Assembly (NCBI RefSeq): GCF_001485575.1
Contig: NZ_BCNB01000001.1
Coordinates: 124,001 to 188,000, forward strand
DNA: 64,000 nucleotides
Reading direction: 5' to 3'
From: Haloarcula sp. CBA1127
Lineage (GTDB): Archaea; Halobacteriota; Halobacteria; Halobacteriales; Haloarculaceae
This document shows positions 9,321-17,934 of this stretch, piece after piece. The notes under the pieces are model-generated. The model had not been told where the DNA came from. It made no database searches and saw nothing but the letters and a program-made list of their open reading frames with translations. The position numbers and the translations under genes were made by a program. Every line of letters starts with the position of its first letter. Positions within the stretch are counted from its first letter, which is position 1.

Positions 9321-11321
9321 ATGGCAGATTCACTCACAGCACTCGACGAGGTACGGTACGAACCGAGCGAGACGTTCGTGACCGAGAGCAACGTCTACGC
9401 GTTCATGCAAAAGCACGGCATCGAGGACTTCGAGGAACTCCACAGGCGGACGGTCACCGATATCGACGGTGAACCGGCATCCGGACTGGACTGGTTCTGG
9501 GATGAGATAGTCGATTATCTCGACCTGGAGTTTTACGAGGAGTACGAGCAGGTCCGCGATGACACAGACGGCCCGCAGTTCACGGACTGGTACGTCGGCG
9601 GGGAACTCAACATCGCCCACAACGTCGTCGACCGTCATGCAGCCCCCGACGCTGCGAACCGAAATACAGTCGCGACAATCTGGGAGGGTGAGGACGGGAC
9701 AGTTCGTGAGATCACGTATCACGAGCTCCACCAACAGGCCAATCGCGTCGCCAATGCACTGGAAGAGCGCGGTATCGGAACCGGTGACACCGTCGGACTG
9801 TATATGCCGATGGTACCGGAAATCGTTCCATTGCTGTATGGCTGTTTCAAAGTCGGTGCGATTGCCGTCCCCATCTTCTCCGGCTTTGGGGTCGACGCGA
9901 CAGCAACCCGCATCGAAGACGCCGAGTGTTCAGTCCTGTTCACCGGTGATGGCTTCTACCGCCGGGGCAGCGAGATCGACCTAAAGTCGGCCGCGGACGA
10001 GGCTATCGAAGCGGCCGGCCACGTCGAACACACCATTGTCTATAATCGGCTTGGTTCTACGGAGTCTGGCCGCTCGTGGGACTCAGACCGTGACGAATGG
10101 TGGGCAGACGCAGTCGGGTCCCAATCTGACGAGTACAAGACCCAGTCGCTCCCCGCCGACCACGAGTCGATGCTGCTGTACTCATCCGGGACAACAGGCA
10201 AACCGAAGGGCATCGTCCACACACACGCTGGCGGGCTCGTCCAACCGGCGAAAGAAATCTTCTTTTCGTTCGACCACAAGCCCGCAGACCGGTTTTTCTG
10301 GGTCTCCGATATCGGCTGGATGATGGGGCCGTGGACGCTGATCGGCAATCACGCCCACGGTGGCACCGTCTTCATCTATGAAGGGGCACCAGACTATCCT
10401 GACCCGGGCCGGTTCTGGGAAATGATCGACACCCACAATCTGTCGGTGTTCGGGATTTCGCCGACAGCGATCCGTGCGCTACAGAAGCACGGCGACGAGT
10501 GGCTGGAGGGCCACGACCTCTCGACGCTGCGCCTGCTGGGTTCGACCGGCGAGCCGTGGGACCCGGACTCCTGGGAGTGGTTTCTGGAGAACGTCGGCGG
10601 CGGTACGACACCGATTATGAACATCTCTGGTGGGACGGAGATATTCGGCTGTTTCCTCCAGCCGACGCCGCTCCATTCGCTGAAGCCAGGGACGCTCGGT
10701 GGCCCGGCGCTCGGCATGGACATCGACGTTGTCGATGCACAGGGGGAATCCGTTGCCGAAGCCAACGAGAAGGGGTACCTGGTCTGTCAATCATCAGCGC
10801 CGTCGATGACAAAGTCGCTGTGGAGTGGTGACGAACGGTACCTCGAGGAGTACTGGTCGCGGTTCGGGGATATGTGGGACCACGGCGACTGGGCGCAGAA
10901 AGACGAGGACGGTTTCTGGTTCTTACACGGTCGGTCGGACGATGTCCTCAACGTCGCCGGCCGGAAGGTCGGCCCGGCCGAAGTCGAGAGCGCACTTATC
11001 GAACACGATGCGGTCAACGCCGCTGTTGCGATCGGAGCGGACGACGAAACGAAGGGGACCGCGGTCGTCACGTACGTCATCCTCAACGAAGGGTACGAGG
11101 AGTCAGAGGACCTTCGCGAGACATTGCGCGCGCAGGTCGGGACAGCGCTTGGCAAGCCGTTCCGTCCGCGTGAAGTCCGCTTCGTCGATGAATTTCCGGA
11201 GACCCAGTCCGGGAAAATTGTGCGGCGCATCATTCAGAATGTCTACGAGGGCGCAGAACTGGGGGATCTTTCGAGTATCGAGAACCCCGATGCGATCGAC
11301 GAAATCGACAACGCGCGATGA
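9321..11321 (+). CDS. AMP-forming acyl-CoA synthetase (acetyl-CoA synthetase family)
   Basis: A 666-residue adenylate-forming enzyme that activates a carboxylic acid with ATP and then CoA. Motifs in order are the P-loop YSSGTTGKPKG, the GSTGEPWDP and SGGTEIFG segments of the A5 region, WDHGDWAQKDEDG (the ribose-binding Asp), the hinge HGRSDDVLNVAGRKVG, and the C-terminal SGKIVRR lysine used for adenylation. Length and motifs match acetyl/propionyl-CoA synthetases. The neighbourhood suggests a short-chain or unusual acid released by the nearby catabolic enzymes, but the substrate is unproved. Confidence 0.9.
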   Translation: MADSLTALDEVRYEPSETFVTESNVYAFMQKHGIEDFEELHRRTVTDIDGEPASGLDWFWDEIVDYLDLEFYEEYEQVRDDTDGPQFTDWYVGGELNIAHNVVDRHAAPDAANRNTVATIWEGEDGTVREITYHELHQQANRVANALEERGIGTGDTVGLYMPMVPEIVPLLYGCFKVGAIAVPIFSGFGVDATATRIEDAECSVLFTGDGFYRRGSEIDLKSAADEAIEAAGHVEHTIVYNRLGSTESGRSWDSDRDEWWADAVGSQSDEYKTQSLPADHESMLLYSSGTTGKPKGIVHTHAGGLVQPAKEIFFSFDHKPADRFFWVSDIGWMMGPWTLIGNHAHGGTVFIYEGAPDYPDPGRFWEMIDTHNLSVFGISPTAIRALQKHGDEWLEGHDLSTLRLLGSTGEPWDPDSWEWFLENVGGGTTPIMNISGGTEIFGCFLQPTPLHSLKPGTLGGPALGMDIDVVDAQGESVAEANEKGYLVCQSSAPSMTKSLWSGDERYLEEYWSRFGDMWDHGDWAQKDEDGFWFLHGRSDDVLNVAGRKVGPAEVESALIEHDAVNAAVAIGADDETKGTAVVTYVILNEGYEESEDLRETLRAQVGTALGKPFRPREVRFVDEFPETQSGKIVRRIIQNVYEGAELGDLSSIENPDAIDEIDNAR

Positions 11322-11434
11322 GATGAGTCCTGATCTGGTTGCGGCTGTCTGCAGATACAGGCAATGACGAGCACACAATCAGCCTCACGACGACACTACG
11401 TGAATCGCGGTGGAGAGCAGAAGCGCAACCCAGT

Positions 11435-12106
11435 CTAACTGAAGCTCACACCGACATCGTGCATATCCTCGTTGTATCGAGCGATGTTGATAAGCAGTGG
11501 CGTCAGACTCTCGACTTCCGCGGCGTTCGAAAGCGGCCCAGCAGGGATCGGTCGGACGCCGGTGAGGGCAGCAGTTAACGTCACAACTCGTTCACTGACC
11601 GCCGGGTCGTCCGCGACCACCAGCGTATCTACATCGAGCGTGGCCTCTAGATCCGCCAGCCGGTCCGCTGCAAGGTTGTGGAACGCCCCAGCCACTGGAA
11701 CAGACTCGGGGGCTCGCTCCGCGACAAACTCGGTAACGCTCCCCGTCGACGGTGGCCGGTAGTGAAGTCCATCCCCATCGCCGCTCATTCCGACGGCGGG
11801 GCTAATGAGCAGTTGGTCCGAGAGCACGTCATCTTCTGCGAGTGCTTCAATTGTATCGCCGACGTGATGTGGTGGAATGGCCAGAATAACCACGTCCGCA
11901 CTGGCCGTGGCGCTACTATTATCCGTGCCGTCGATTTCAGTCTCGACACCGTGCTCGGACAATCGTTCTTCGTACGCTCTGGCTCGCTCGCCGGCTTTTG
12001 CAGCGTCCCGCGAGCCGATCGTAATCGCATGGTCCGTATCGGCGGCAAACCGCATCGCGAGTCCCTCACCGATGTCACCAGTACCGCCTAGGATAGCTAA
12101 CTCCAT
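11435..12106 (-). CDS. npdG: F420H2:NADP+ oxidoreductase (NADPH-dependent F420 reductase)
   Basis: A 223-residue protein with an N-terminal dinucleotide fold (MELAILGGTGDIGEGLAMRF), then ITIGSRDAAKAGERAR, in which the Ser-Arg pair after the second strand fits NADP. VVILAIPPHHVGDTI and AFHNLAADRLAD also match the archaeal NpdG/Fno family, which exchanges hydride between coenzyme F420 and NADP. It is convergent with the acyl-CoA synthetase gene. It could supply reduced F420 to the luciferase-like enzyme at 7717-8721, which is inference from proximity. Confidence 0.85.
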   Translation of the reverse strand: MELAILGGTGDIGEGLAMRFAADTDHAITIGSRDAAKAGERARAYEERLSEHGVETEIDGTDNSSATASADVVILAIPPHHVGDTIEALAEDDVLSDQLLISPAVGMSGDGDGLHYRPPSTGSVTEFVAERAPESVPVAGAFHNLAADRLADLEATLDVDTLVVADDPAVSERVVTLTAALTGVRPIPAGPLSNAAEVESLTPLLINIARYNEDMHDVGVSFS

Positions 12107-12239
12107 GCACCTTCATAACGCCCCTTGAAACAAGAAGCTTTGTCTTGCCACACGGATCGCTACCGACCGTACGCTGCTGCCAGCACGTGAAAACCGGGCA
12201 CGCCAGCAATAGAGGTACCGCCAGTATCAACCGCGGCGA

Positions 12240-13601
12240 TTATTCGACCCAGACCGTCTTTTTGTTGACAAACTCTTTGATTCCCATCTCCGAGAGTTCA
12301 CGACCGTAGCCGGCGTCCTTGATGCCGCCGAACGGGACTCGCGGGTCGGATTTGGTCATTTCGTTGATGTAGACACAGCCCGCGGAAATATCTCGTGCCA
12401 GCCGCTGGCCGCGGTCTCGGTCCGCTGTCCAGAGGCTTGCACCAAGGCCAAACCGGGTGTCGTTTGCGACTGCGATCGCTTCCTCCGAATCAGCGACCTC
12501 GTAGACGGTCGCCACTGGTCCGAACGTCTCCTCTGTGTCAGCAGGGCATCCTGAAGGGACATCAGTCAGTACTGTCGGTGGGTAGAACGCGCCGGTCCGG
12601 TCAAGCGGCTCGCCCCCGGTCAACAGCGTTGCACCGGCGTCGACGCTGGCCTGTACTTGCTCGTGGAGTTCGGCCATGAGGTCAGGGTCGGCCTGTGGAC
12701 CGACATCAGTTTCGTCGGACATCGGGTCGCCGACAGTGAGGTCTTCGAAGGCAGCGACGAGTCGATCAACGTACTCATCGTAGACGTCTGTGTGAACAAT
12801 AAAGCGCTTGGCGGCGATACACGACTGGCCGCCGTTCAGTGTCCGTGCTTGCACCCCAGTTTCGAGGGCCGCATCGAGGTCTGCGTCGTCGAGGACAATG
12901 AACGGGTCAGACCCACCGAGTTCCAACACAGTCTTTTTGAGATGTTTGCCGGCAGTTTCGGCGACAGCACGGCCGGCGGGACCACTTCCGGTCAGCGTTG
13001 CCGCACGGACACGGTCGTCTGCAAGAATGCCGTCAACGTTGCTGGAGCCAACCATCAACGTCTGGAACGCGCCGTCAGGATAGCCGGCTTCAGCAAACAC
13101 TTCTTCCAGTGCGAGCGCACACCCGGGAACGTTCGAGGCGTGTTTGAGGAGGCCAACGTTGCCGGCAGTGAGATAGGGCGCAGCAAAGCGAATGACCTGC
13201 CAGAAGGGATAGTTCCAGGGCATCACTGCAAGCACCGGTCCGAGCGGGTCATGGACTGTCTTTACTTCTGTCCCCGGTGGACTGGGGTGGTGTTCCTCGG
13301 AGAGATACTTGTGTGCGTATTCAGCGTAGTGGTCACACGCCCAGGCACACTTTTCGACTTCAGCGACGGCTTGTGTGACTGGTTTGCCCATTTCCCGGGT
13401 CATCAGCTCAGCGTACCGCTGTTTGTTCTCCCGGAGGACCTCACCGGCGTTTACAAGCAATTGCTCGCGCTCGCGCAACGGGACATCGCGCCAGTCCTCG
13501 AACGTCGACGTGGCACGGTCCAGTTTCCGTTCGACTGCCTCGTCATCGTCAGGGTCGTACACGTCCAGCCGCTCGCCCGTAGCCGGGTTGACTGCCTCCA
13601 T
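12240..13601 (-). CDS. NAD(P)-dependent aldehyde dehydrogenase (succinate-semialdehyde dehydrogenase-like)
   Basis: A 453-residue aldehyde dehydrogenase beginning MEAVNPATGERLDVYDPDD. Catalytic elements are PWNYPFWQV (the oxyanion-hole Asn), TGSGPAGRAVAE (cofactor loop), the general-base Glu in LELGGSDPFIV, and the nucleophile in NGGQSCIAAKR. The C-terminus KEFVNKKTVWVE is usual for the short succinate-semialdehyde dehydrogenase branch. It is divergent from the duplicated EthD gene, sharing about 100 bases of promoter region. In this cluster it probably oxidises an aldehyde made by the TPP enzyme or the monooxygenase. Confidence 0.9.
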   Translation of the reverse strand: MEAVNPATGERLDVYDPDDDEAVERKLDRATSTFEDWRDVPLREREQLLVNAGEVLRENKQRYAELMTREMGKPVTQAVAEVEKCAWACDHYAEYAHKYLSEEHHPSPPGTEVKTVHDPLGPVLAVMPWNYPFWQVIRFAAPYLTAGNVGLLKHASNVPGCALALEEVFAEAGYPDGAFQTLMVGSSNVDGILADDRVRAATLTGSGPAGRAVAETAGKHLKKTVLELGGSDPFIVLDDADLDAALETGVQARTLNGGQSCIAAKRFIVHTDVYDEYVDRLVAAFEDLTVGDPMSDETDVGPQADPDLMAELHEQVQASVDAGATLLTGGEPLDRTGAFYPPTVLTDVPSGCPADTEETFGPVATVYEVADSEEAIAVANDTRFGLGASLWTADRDRGQRLARDISAGCVYINEMTKSDPRVPFGGIKDAGYGRELSEMGIKEFVNKKTVWVE

Positions 13602-13705
13602 ATCGGTTCAATCTTCGGCGTCATGCATACATTAATCTTTACTGGCCTAAAAACTCTGACAGGAAACAACGTTAGCTTTTATACTCATAGGTCAGAAATG
13701 TGCTG

Positions 13706-14425
13706 ATGATGTACAAGCACGTAGCCCTGTTAGTCAGACAGGACGATATGTCTCACGAGGAGTTCGTTGACTACTGGCAGACCAATCACACGCCGATTGC
13801 AAAGGACATCGAGGGCGTGGTTCGCTACCAGCAAGTCCTGCCAACAGAACCAGCACACGCCGAATTTGACGGGCTGGCGGAGCTGTACTTCGAGACGCTT
13901 GACGACCTGCACGAGGCGCTGGGCAGTCCCGGCTCCCGGGACTATGACCCTACCAAGGAGATCGCCGCAAAGGCCCGCGAAGACGTGAATAATTTCCTTG
14001 CTGTCGAGGAGCGGCCGCGTATTATCGGCGAAGAGATCGTGCAGAAAGACGAGGTCGATGGCGACACTGACGGCCTCTACAAGCACTCGGCATTTCTCGT
14101 CCGACAGGACGACATGACCCACGAGGAGTTCATCGACTACTGGCAGACCAACCACACACCGATTGCCCGCGAAATCGAGGGCGTCGTCAAGTACAACACG
14201 GTCATCCCAACAGACCCCGAAAACGCCGAGTTCGACGGTGTCGCCGAACTCTACTTCGACGACATTGAGAAGCTATACGACGCGCTCGGCAGTGAAGGCT
14301 CACGGGACTACGCACCGGACAGAGGCAAGGCGAAAGCGGCCCGCGAAGACGTGAATAACTTCCTGGCTATCGACGAGCGGCCCCGGTTTATCGGACAGGA
14401 ACAGCTCGTCAAGGACGAGGGGTAG
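13706..14425 (+). CDS. Tandemly duplicated EthD-domain protein
   Basis: A 239-residue protein made of two near-identical ferredoxin-like (EthD/dimeric alpha-beta barrel) repeats. Copy one runs about 1-117 and copy two about 122-239. Shared blocks include EEFVDYWQTNHTPIA / EEFIDYWQTNHTPIA, GSRDY, and AREDVNNFLA followed by ERPR. The buried His of the TNHTP segment is kept in both. EthD proteins accompany cytochrome P450 or ring-degrading systems and some lyases; the biochemical role is poorly defined. Normal members are about 100 residues and dimerise, so this fusion probably makes a single-chain dimer. A one-domain relative is at 41738-42064. ATG 13709 is an equal start choice. Confidence 0.85.
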   Translation: MMYKHVALLVRQDDMSHEEFVDYWQTNHTPIAKDIEGVVRYQQVLPTEPAHAEFDGLAELYFETLDDLHEALGSPGSRDYDPTKEIAAKAREDVNNFLAVEERPRIIGEEIVQKDEVDGDTDGLYKHSAFLVRQDDMTHEEFIDYWQTNHTPIAREIEGVVKYNTVIPTDPENAEFDGVAELYFDDIEKLYDALGSEGSRDYAPDRGKAKAAREDVNNFLAIDERPRFIGQEQLVKDEG

Positions 14426-14426
14426 T

Positions 14427-15011
14427 ATGCCCGATTACGAGGAGCAGGTCACGCAGGCGTTCCCGGAACTCGATTACATCTCATCGGACGACCTTCGTAG
14501 CAAAGTCATCGAAGCGTGGACACTCGCGCTCGACCGAGGCGGCTGGCGCGACATTATGGACATTCCCTATGCGTGGAATATCCACGAGGTAACCAACGTC
14601 AGGCACGTCCGCGGTGTCACCAAAATTGCGCGGGAATCCGCTATCGAACAGCAGGAGTTCCACGGGGCCGACCCCGATATCGACGTCATCGTCGCGGCGA
14701 CATTACTCCACGATGTCGGAAAGTGTTATGAGTACGTTGACTTTGTCGAGGACGAGAAGCTGCTCGACCCGGACCCCAGATACGCAACCGAAGAGATCCC
14801 ACACTCTCTGTCGGGCTATGCGCTTGCTCACGAGGTGGGCTGTCCGCTGGCGGTCCAGCGAGCGATTCCGCACTTTATCGGCGAGATTCCAACGCGAACA
14901 CTGGAAGCCGAGCTCGTCAAGAGCGCAAACTCCGCGTCCTCGAACGCGATTACGCAGTCAACGATGGGTATCACGTTGCAGGAATGGGTTGATGAGTACT
15001 CCCAGACGTAG
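14427..15011 (+). CDS. HD-domain protein (predicted phosphohydrolase)
   Basis: A 194-residue HD-superfamily protein starting one base after the EthD stop, so translationally linked to it. The metal-binding HD pair is in ATLLHDVGK (about 92-100), with an earlier His in TNVRHVRGV and later His in IPHSLSGYA and LAHEVG. The usual final Asp appears replaced within LVKSANSASSNA, so the metal site may be altered. HD proteins hydrolyse phosphate esters or nucleotides, and some act as lyases or oxygenases. The substrate is unknown; the tight link to a catabolic EthD protein argues for a catabolic role. Confidence 0.75.
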   Translation: MPDYEEQVTQAFPELDYISSDDLRSKVIEAWTLALDRGGWRDIMDIPYAWNIHEVTNVRHVRGVTKIARESAIEQQEFHGADPDIDVIVAATLLHDVGKCYEYVDFVEDEKLLDPDPRYATEEIPHSLSGYALAHEVGCPLAVQRAIPHFIGEIPTRTLEAELVKSANSASSNAITQSTMGITLQEWVDEYSQT

Positions 15012-15591
15012 TCACTGGCGCGAGCGATAGCAGTCCCTGCCAAGGTGTCGACAGGCGGAATAGTCCCTCGCAGGTCACCGGTCGTGGCTACGTGGTCCAG
15101 AACCCCTCGGTGATGGCTGATAGCTTGGAGTTCGGCGTTGGGCGGAGATCTTAAGCACTGGTTTCCCTCGCTCACATTTTGAGATGACAGAGCAGCACAG
15201 CGCGGCGTATCCACTATCCGTGCGGCAACGAGGTGAAACAACATTGTCAGTCCTCGAAAGAACTCTCGGAGACGGACGAGGGTATAGCCGTGCCTTCAGT
15301 AACGAGATTTCGACTGTTTCGAGCGTGCTCTGAGGGGGAGCAGCATCCAGATACCGTGTATGGAAACCGTTTTGATTTTGTCCGTTTATTTCAACTTGCT
15401 TAGCGGAGATTTGCATCTAAAAGCGCGGAAAGTATCCTCATATGACAATCCTTGTTGGTGCAAATATCCTCAAAACACCACGGATAGGCCATACCTATCT
15501 AAAAGACAATTAAAATTATTATTAATACTCATATACCGGGGAAATGAAACTCTCTGGGACAGATATGCACATATAATCGGCATACCACTAT
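15012..15591. other. Intergenic stretch without a supported gene
   Basis: About 580 bases lie between the HD-domain gene and the convergent glucose dehydrogenase. The first half is GC-rich and the second half AT-rich, ending in poly-A/T-rich sequence near 15510-15530. A 49-codon frame at 15184-15333 has a TTAA box about 30 bases upstream, but its wobble positions lack the GC bias of real genes here. No RNA gene or repeat was recognised. Confidence 0.4.
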
Positions 15592-16650
15592 CTAGGCGCT
15601 AAACTCAATGTACGATTTGATAGTATCCGGCGACTCCTCGAATGCATCCGCAAACTCCGACACAGAGCACTGGGTCGTCATGATAGACGCAAGGAACCAG
15701 TCCGGATATTCTGCAAGTGTGTCACGAGCGCGTTTGTAATGCCGGACATTCGAATTCACGCTCCCGAGCAGCGCTTTGTTCTGAAGTACCAACTGCCTGT
15801 GGAGAGACCCGCCATTGACAGTGAATTCCCAGTCCTCCGGGATGCCGAGGAGGACTCCGACTCCGTTCGCACCGAGTGCCTCGACCGTCGAAAACGCGTG
15901 TTTTGCGTGCCCCGTCGCCTCGAACACTAGATCCATCGGCTCGTGGACTGCGGGGATTTCATCCACAGCTGTCTGTTGAGAGTTGATGTACGTAGCTCCC
16001 AGTTCCTCGATAATGTCGATGGTCGGGTCCGGCCGTTCACGACGGCCGAGACAGTACGTTCGGTCACACCGGTCCGCAAGCATCGCCAATGTGAGCAGTC
16101 CTAGCGGTCCGTTTCCGAGGACGAGTCCGGCAGAATTCTGCCACTCGAAGGTCGACCTGGAACGCTGTGCCAGCTCGAGTGCCTTTTCGGCATTGCTGAT
16201 CGGTTCGACCAGAAAGCCGACGTCCGCCAGCGATTCCGGGATCGGAACGAGAAACGATGCGGGTGTAGTGAAGTACTCGGCCATGTAGCCGTGCGCCCCC
16301 GCAATCCCCCGTTCGACATACTCACCTGGTGGAGCCATATCGGGCTCGTTGTTCTCAAAGAATCGACTCGACGTGTTTGCGGGCCGTCGGACTGTCGGGA
16401 CGACAATCTCTCCTTCGTTCAGCGCGGTCCCGTTCGATGACTCGACGACGCCGACGGCCTCGTGCCCCAGTATCTGGTAGTCGCTGCCCTCAGGAAACTC
16501 GCCGTGTGAACCCGATAGCACCTCAAAGTCCGTTCCGTCGATGCCAACACGGAGAGTCCGCACGAGCACCTCTCCCTCGTCCGGTTCCGGGCGCTCGATG
16601 TCGATGCGTTCTGGCCGAGTCTTCCCCCGCTTGACAGCGATTGCATCCAT
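15592..16650 (-). CDS. gdh: Glucose 1-dehydrogenase (zinc-type MDR, haloarchaeal GDH family)
   Basis: A 352-residue medium-chain dehydrogenase whose whole length matches the haloarchaeal glucose dehydrogenases that start the semi-phosphorylative Entner-Doudoroff route. Landmarks are the N-terminus MDAIAVKRG, RVGIDGTDFEV (with Asp in place of Cys as catalytic-zinc ligand, typical of halophilic GDH), LGHEAVGVV, PTVRRPA, LGNGPLGLLTLAML (nucleotide loop), CLGRRERPDPTID, and C-terminal IKSYIEFS. It oxidises an aldose at C1 with NAD(P). Genes around it handle sugars or amino sugars, so the true substrate may be galactose or glucosamine. Candidate TTTC-N7-GAAA operators lie upstream at 16738 and 16937. 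Confidence 0.88.
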   Translation of the reverse strand: MDAIAVKRGKTRPERIDIERPEPDEGEVLVRTLRVGIDGTDFEVLSGSHGEFPEGSDYQILGHEAVGVVESSNGTALNEGEIVVPTVRRPANTSSRFFENNEPDMAPPGEYVERGIAGAHGYMAEYFTTPASFLVPIPESLADVGFLVEPISNAEKALELAQRSRSTFEWQNSAGLVLGNGPLGLLTLAMLADRCDRTYCLGRRERPDPTIDIIEELGATYINSQQTAVDEIPAVHEPMDLVFEATGHAKHAFSTVEALGANGVGVLLGIPEDWEFTVNGGSLHRQLVLQNKALLGSVNSNVRHYKRARDTLAEYPDWFLASIMTTQCSVSEFADAFEESPDTIKSYIEFSA

Positions 16651-16737
16651 TGTTGTAGGTATCCCCGTGAGTGAAACGCACCATCCATCAACAGTTGAAT
16701 GTTTCGACCAATAGACAGAGGGACCTCAGCGAAATTG

Positions 16738-16752
16738 TTTCTCATTATGAAA
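16738..16752. promoter_or_regulatory. TTTC-N7-GAAA dyad upstream of gdh
   Basis: TTTCTCATTATGAAA is a 15-base near-palindrome about 90 bases upstream of the gdh start. The same layout recurs at 16937, 17914 (one change) and 29032, all close to this sugar cluster, which has two IclR-type regulator genes. An operator role is inference. Confidence 0.4.
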
Positions 16753-16936
16753 AGCTGTGGGGATCTCGGGGACATACTGAACGACAGCGGTGAAAATGGC
16801 TAGCGGATAAAAGAGGGGCCCGGAAAGCACCGCTACAGTACGATATGTGCATATTTGGGAGAGGCTGGGTCCAGGTGGTTGAATCTGGATAATAAGTGTA
16901 CGGCTGTTATGCGATTCGCGGTCCGCTTTCAAATAG

Positions 16937-16951
16937 TTTCGCTAAAAGAAA
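16937..16951. promoter_or_regulatory. TTTC-N7-GAAA dyad between gdh and IclR genes
   Basis: TTTCGCTAAAAGAAA has the same arm and spacer lengths as the elements at 16738 and 29032. It lies in the 485-base gap between gdh and the IclR regulator gene. A role as a regulator site is inference. Confidence 0.35.
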
Positions 16952-16991
16952 TACTCTATCTCGGATGAAAGTTTTTGTTGAGATGTGTATG

Positions 16992-17100
16992 GCATTGCTG
17001 AAACTGCAGTCAGTCAGATAGGACTGGCGTTGCTGGGGCTGTACTGAGCGTTGCTGATTTCAGACTGTACCGAGTATTGCCGATTCCAGGCTATCTTGAG
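16992..17100. repeat. Degenerate short tandem repeat
   Basis: Four imperfect units begin at 16992, 17027, 17048 and 17074. Each starts with a GCATTGCTGA / GCGTTGCTG / GTATTGCCGA type block, and the second and third continue to CTGTACTGA or CTGTACCGA. Spacing is irregular (35, 21 and 26 bases). The block lies just downstream of the IclR gene stop. Function is unknown; a decayed minisatellite is the simplest reading. Confidence 0.4.
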
Positions 17101-17135
17101 AGTGCCTCCGTGAACAGAAGTGACTAACTATCAGC

Positions 17136-17882
17136 TCAGATCTGCTCCGCATTGAGTTGCCTGACGGCGCTCAGGATCATCCCGGGGACATCCTCCTGTA
17201 ACCGCTTCCCGCTCAGCCGTTCAGCGTGTCCCGCCACGTACACGGCTGCGGTTGTGGACTGGTCCTGAATCGGAACCGCGACGCAGTTTACGTCCGGATA
17301 CTGCTCGCGACGCTCGAACGCGATACCCCGGTCCCGGATATTGTCGAGTTCGGCAGTGAGCGTCTGGCGATCCGTAATCGTATTTTCGGTCATTGCAGGC
17401 AGACCGGCGTGGTCTAAAATAGCATCGACCTCTTCTGGGTCGGTCGCTGCGAGGATTGCCTTTCCCGGAGCGCTGCAGTGAAAACACGGGGAGTTTACGT
17501 GTCTCGGAGAGTCGTCAGCGCCGGTATGATAGACGTCGGCAATCTGCTTTTCGCACTTGATAACTAGTCCGGCAGACTCGCCGGTCGTCGCTGATATCTG
17601 GTCTATCTGGGGCTTCGTGTCGTGGTAGATGGGTGCCTGAGATTTAACGTGTTCGCCGATATCGGCAAACTGTAACGTCAGCTGATAGTCCCCTGTACTC
17701 TTTGTAACGTAGCCTGACTGCAACAGCGTATTCAGGTGTTTGTATGTCGTACTCCGAGTGTACCCGAGTTGCTCGGCCACCTCTGAGACGCCAAGCGGCC
17801 CGTCGGCGTCTCTGAGCACGTCGACGATTGCGAACGTCTTCATCGGTGCCGAAAGTGTTGCTGTCTCAGTTTTATCGGGCAT
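17136..17882 (-). CDS. IclR-family transcriptional regulator
   Basis: A 248-residue IclR protein. The N-terminal winged helix-turn-helix covers about residues 10-70 (GVSEVAEQLGYTRSTTYKHL) and the effector-binding GAF-like domain follows, with CFHCSAPGKAILAA and GIAFERREQYPDVNCVAVP. IclR proteins bind dyad operators as dimers and respond to small carbon sources. The gene stands between gdh and the galactonate-dehydratase gene on the same strand. A TTTA-N7-GAAA dyad overlaps its own presumed TATA region (17914-17928), suggesting autoregulation. It probably controls the sugar cluster; the effector is unknown. Confidence 0.9.
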   Translation of the reverse strand: MPDKTETATLSAPMKTFAIVDVLRDADGPLGVSEVAEQLGYTRSTTYKHLNTLLQSGYVTKSTGDYQLTLQFADIGEHVKSQAPIYHDTKPQIDQISATTGESAGLVIKCEKQIADVYHTGADDSPRHVNSPCFHCSAPGKAILAATDPEEVDAILDHAGLPAMTENTITDRQTLTAELDNIRDRGIAFERREQYPDVNCVAVPIQDQSTTAAVYVAGHAERLSGKRLQEDVPGMILSAVRQLNAEQI

Positions 17883-17913
17883 AAGATTACTACTCCCGTC
17901 TATAGCTTAAGTT

Positions 17914-17928
17914 TTTATTATTATGAAA
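17914..17928. promoter_or_regulatory. TTTA-N7-GAAA dyad over the IclR promoter
   Basis: TTTATTATTATGAAA differs by one arm base from the TTTC-N7-GAAA elements elsewhere in the cluster. It is 32-46 bases ahead of the IclR start, where an archaeal TATA box would be, so a bound protein could block transcription of the IclR gene. Confidence 0.4.
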
Positions 17929-17934
17929 CGATCG

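Noticed and set aside
8311..9333. A 340-codon minus-strand open frame
   Set aside because: It covers the luciferase-like and thioesterase genes in antisense; both have clear motifs on the plus strand.
12657..13706. A 349-codon plus-strand open frame
   Set aside because: It lies antisense to an aldehyde dehydrogenase with all catalytic motifs and has no recognisable family features.
15184..15333. A 49-codon frame with a TTAA box about 30 bases upstream
   Set aside because: Only about half of its third positions are G or C, far below neighbouring genes, and the peptide is not family-like.
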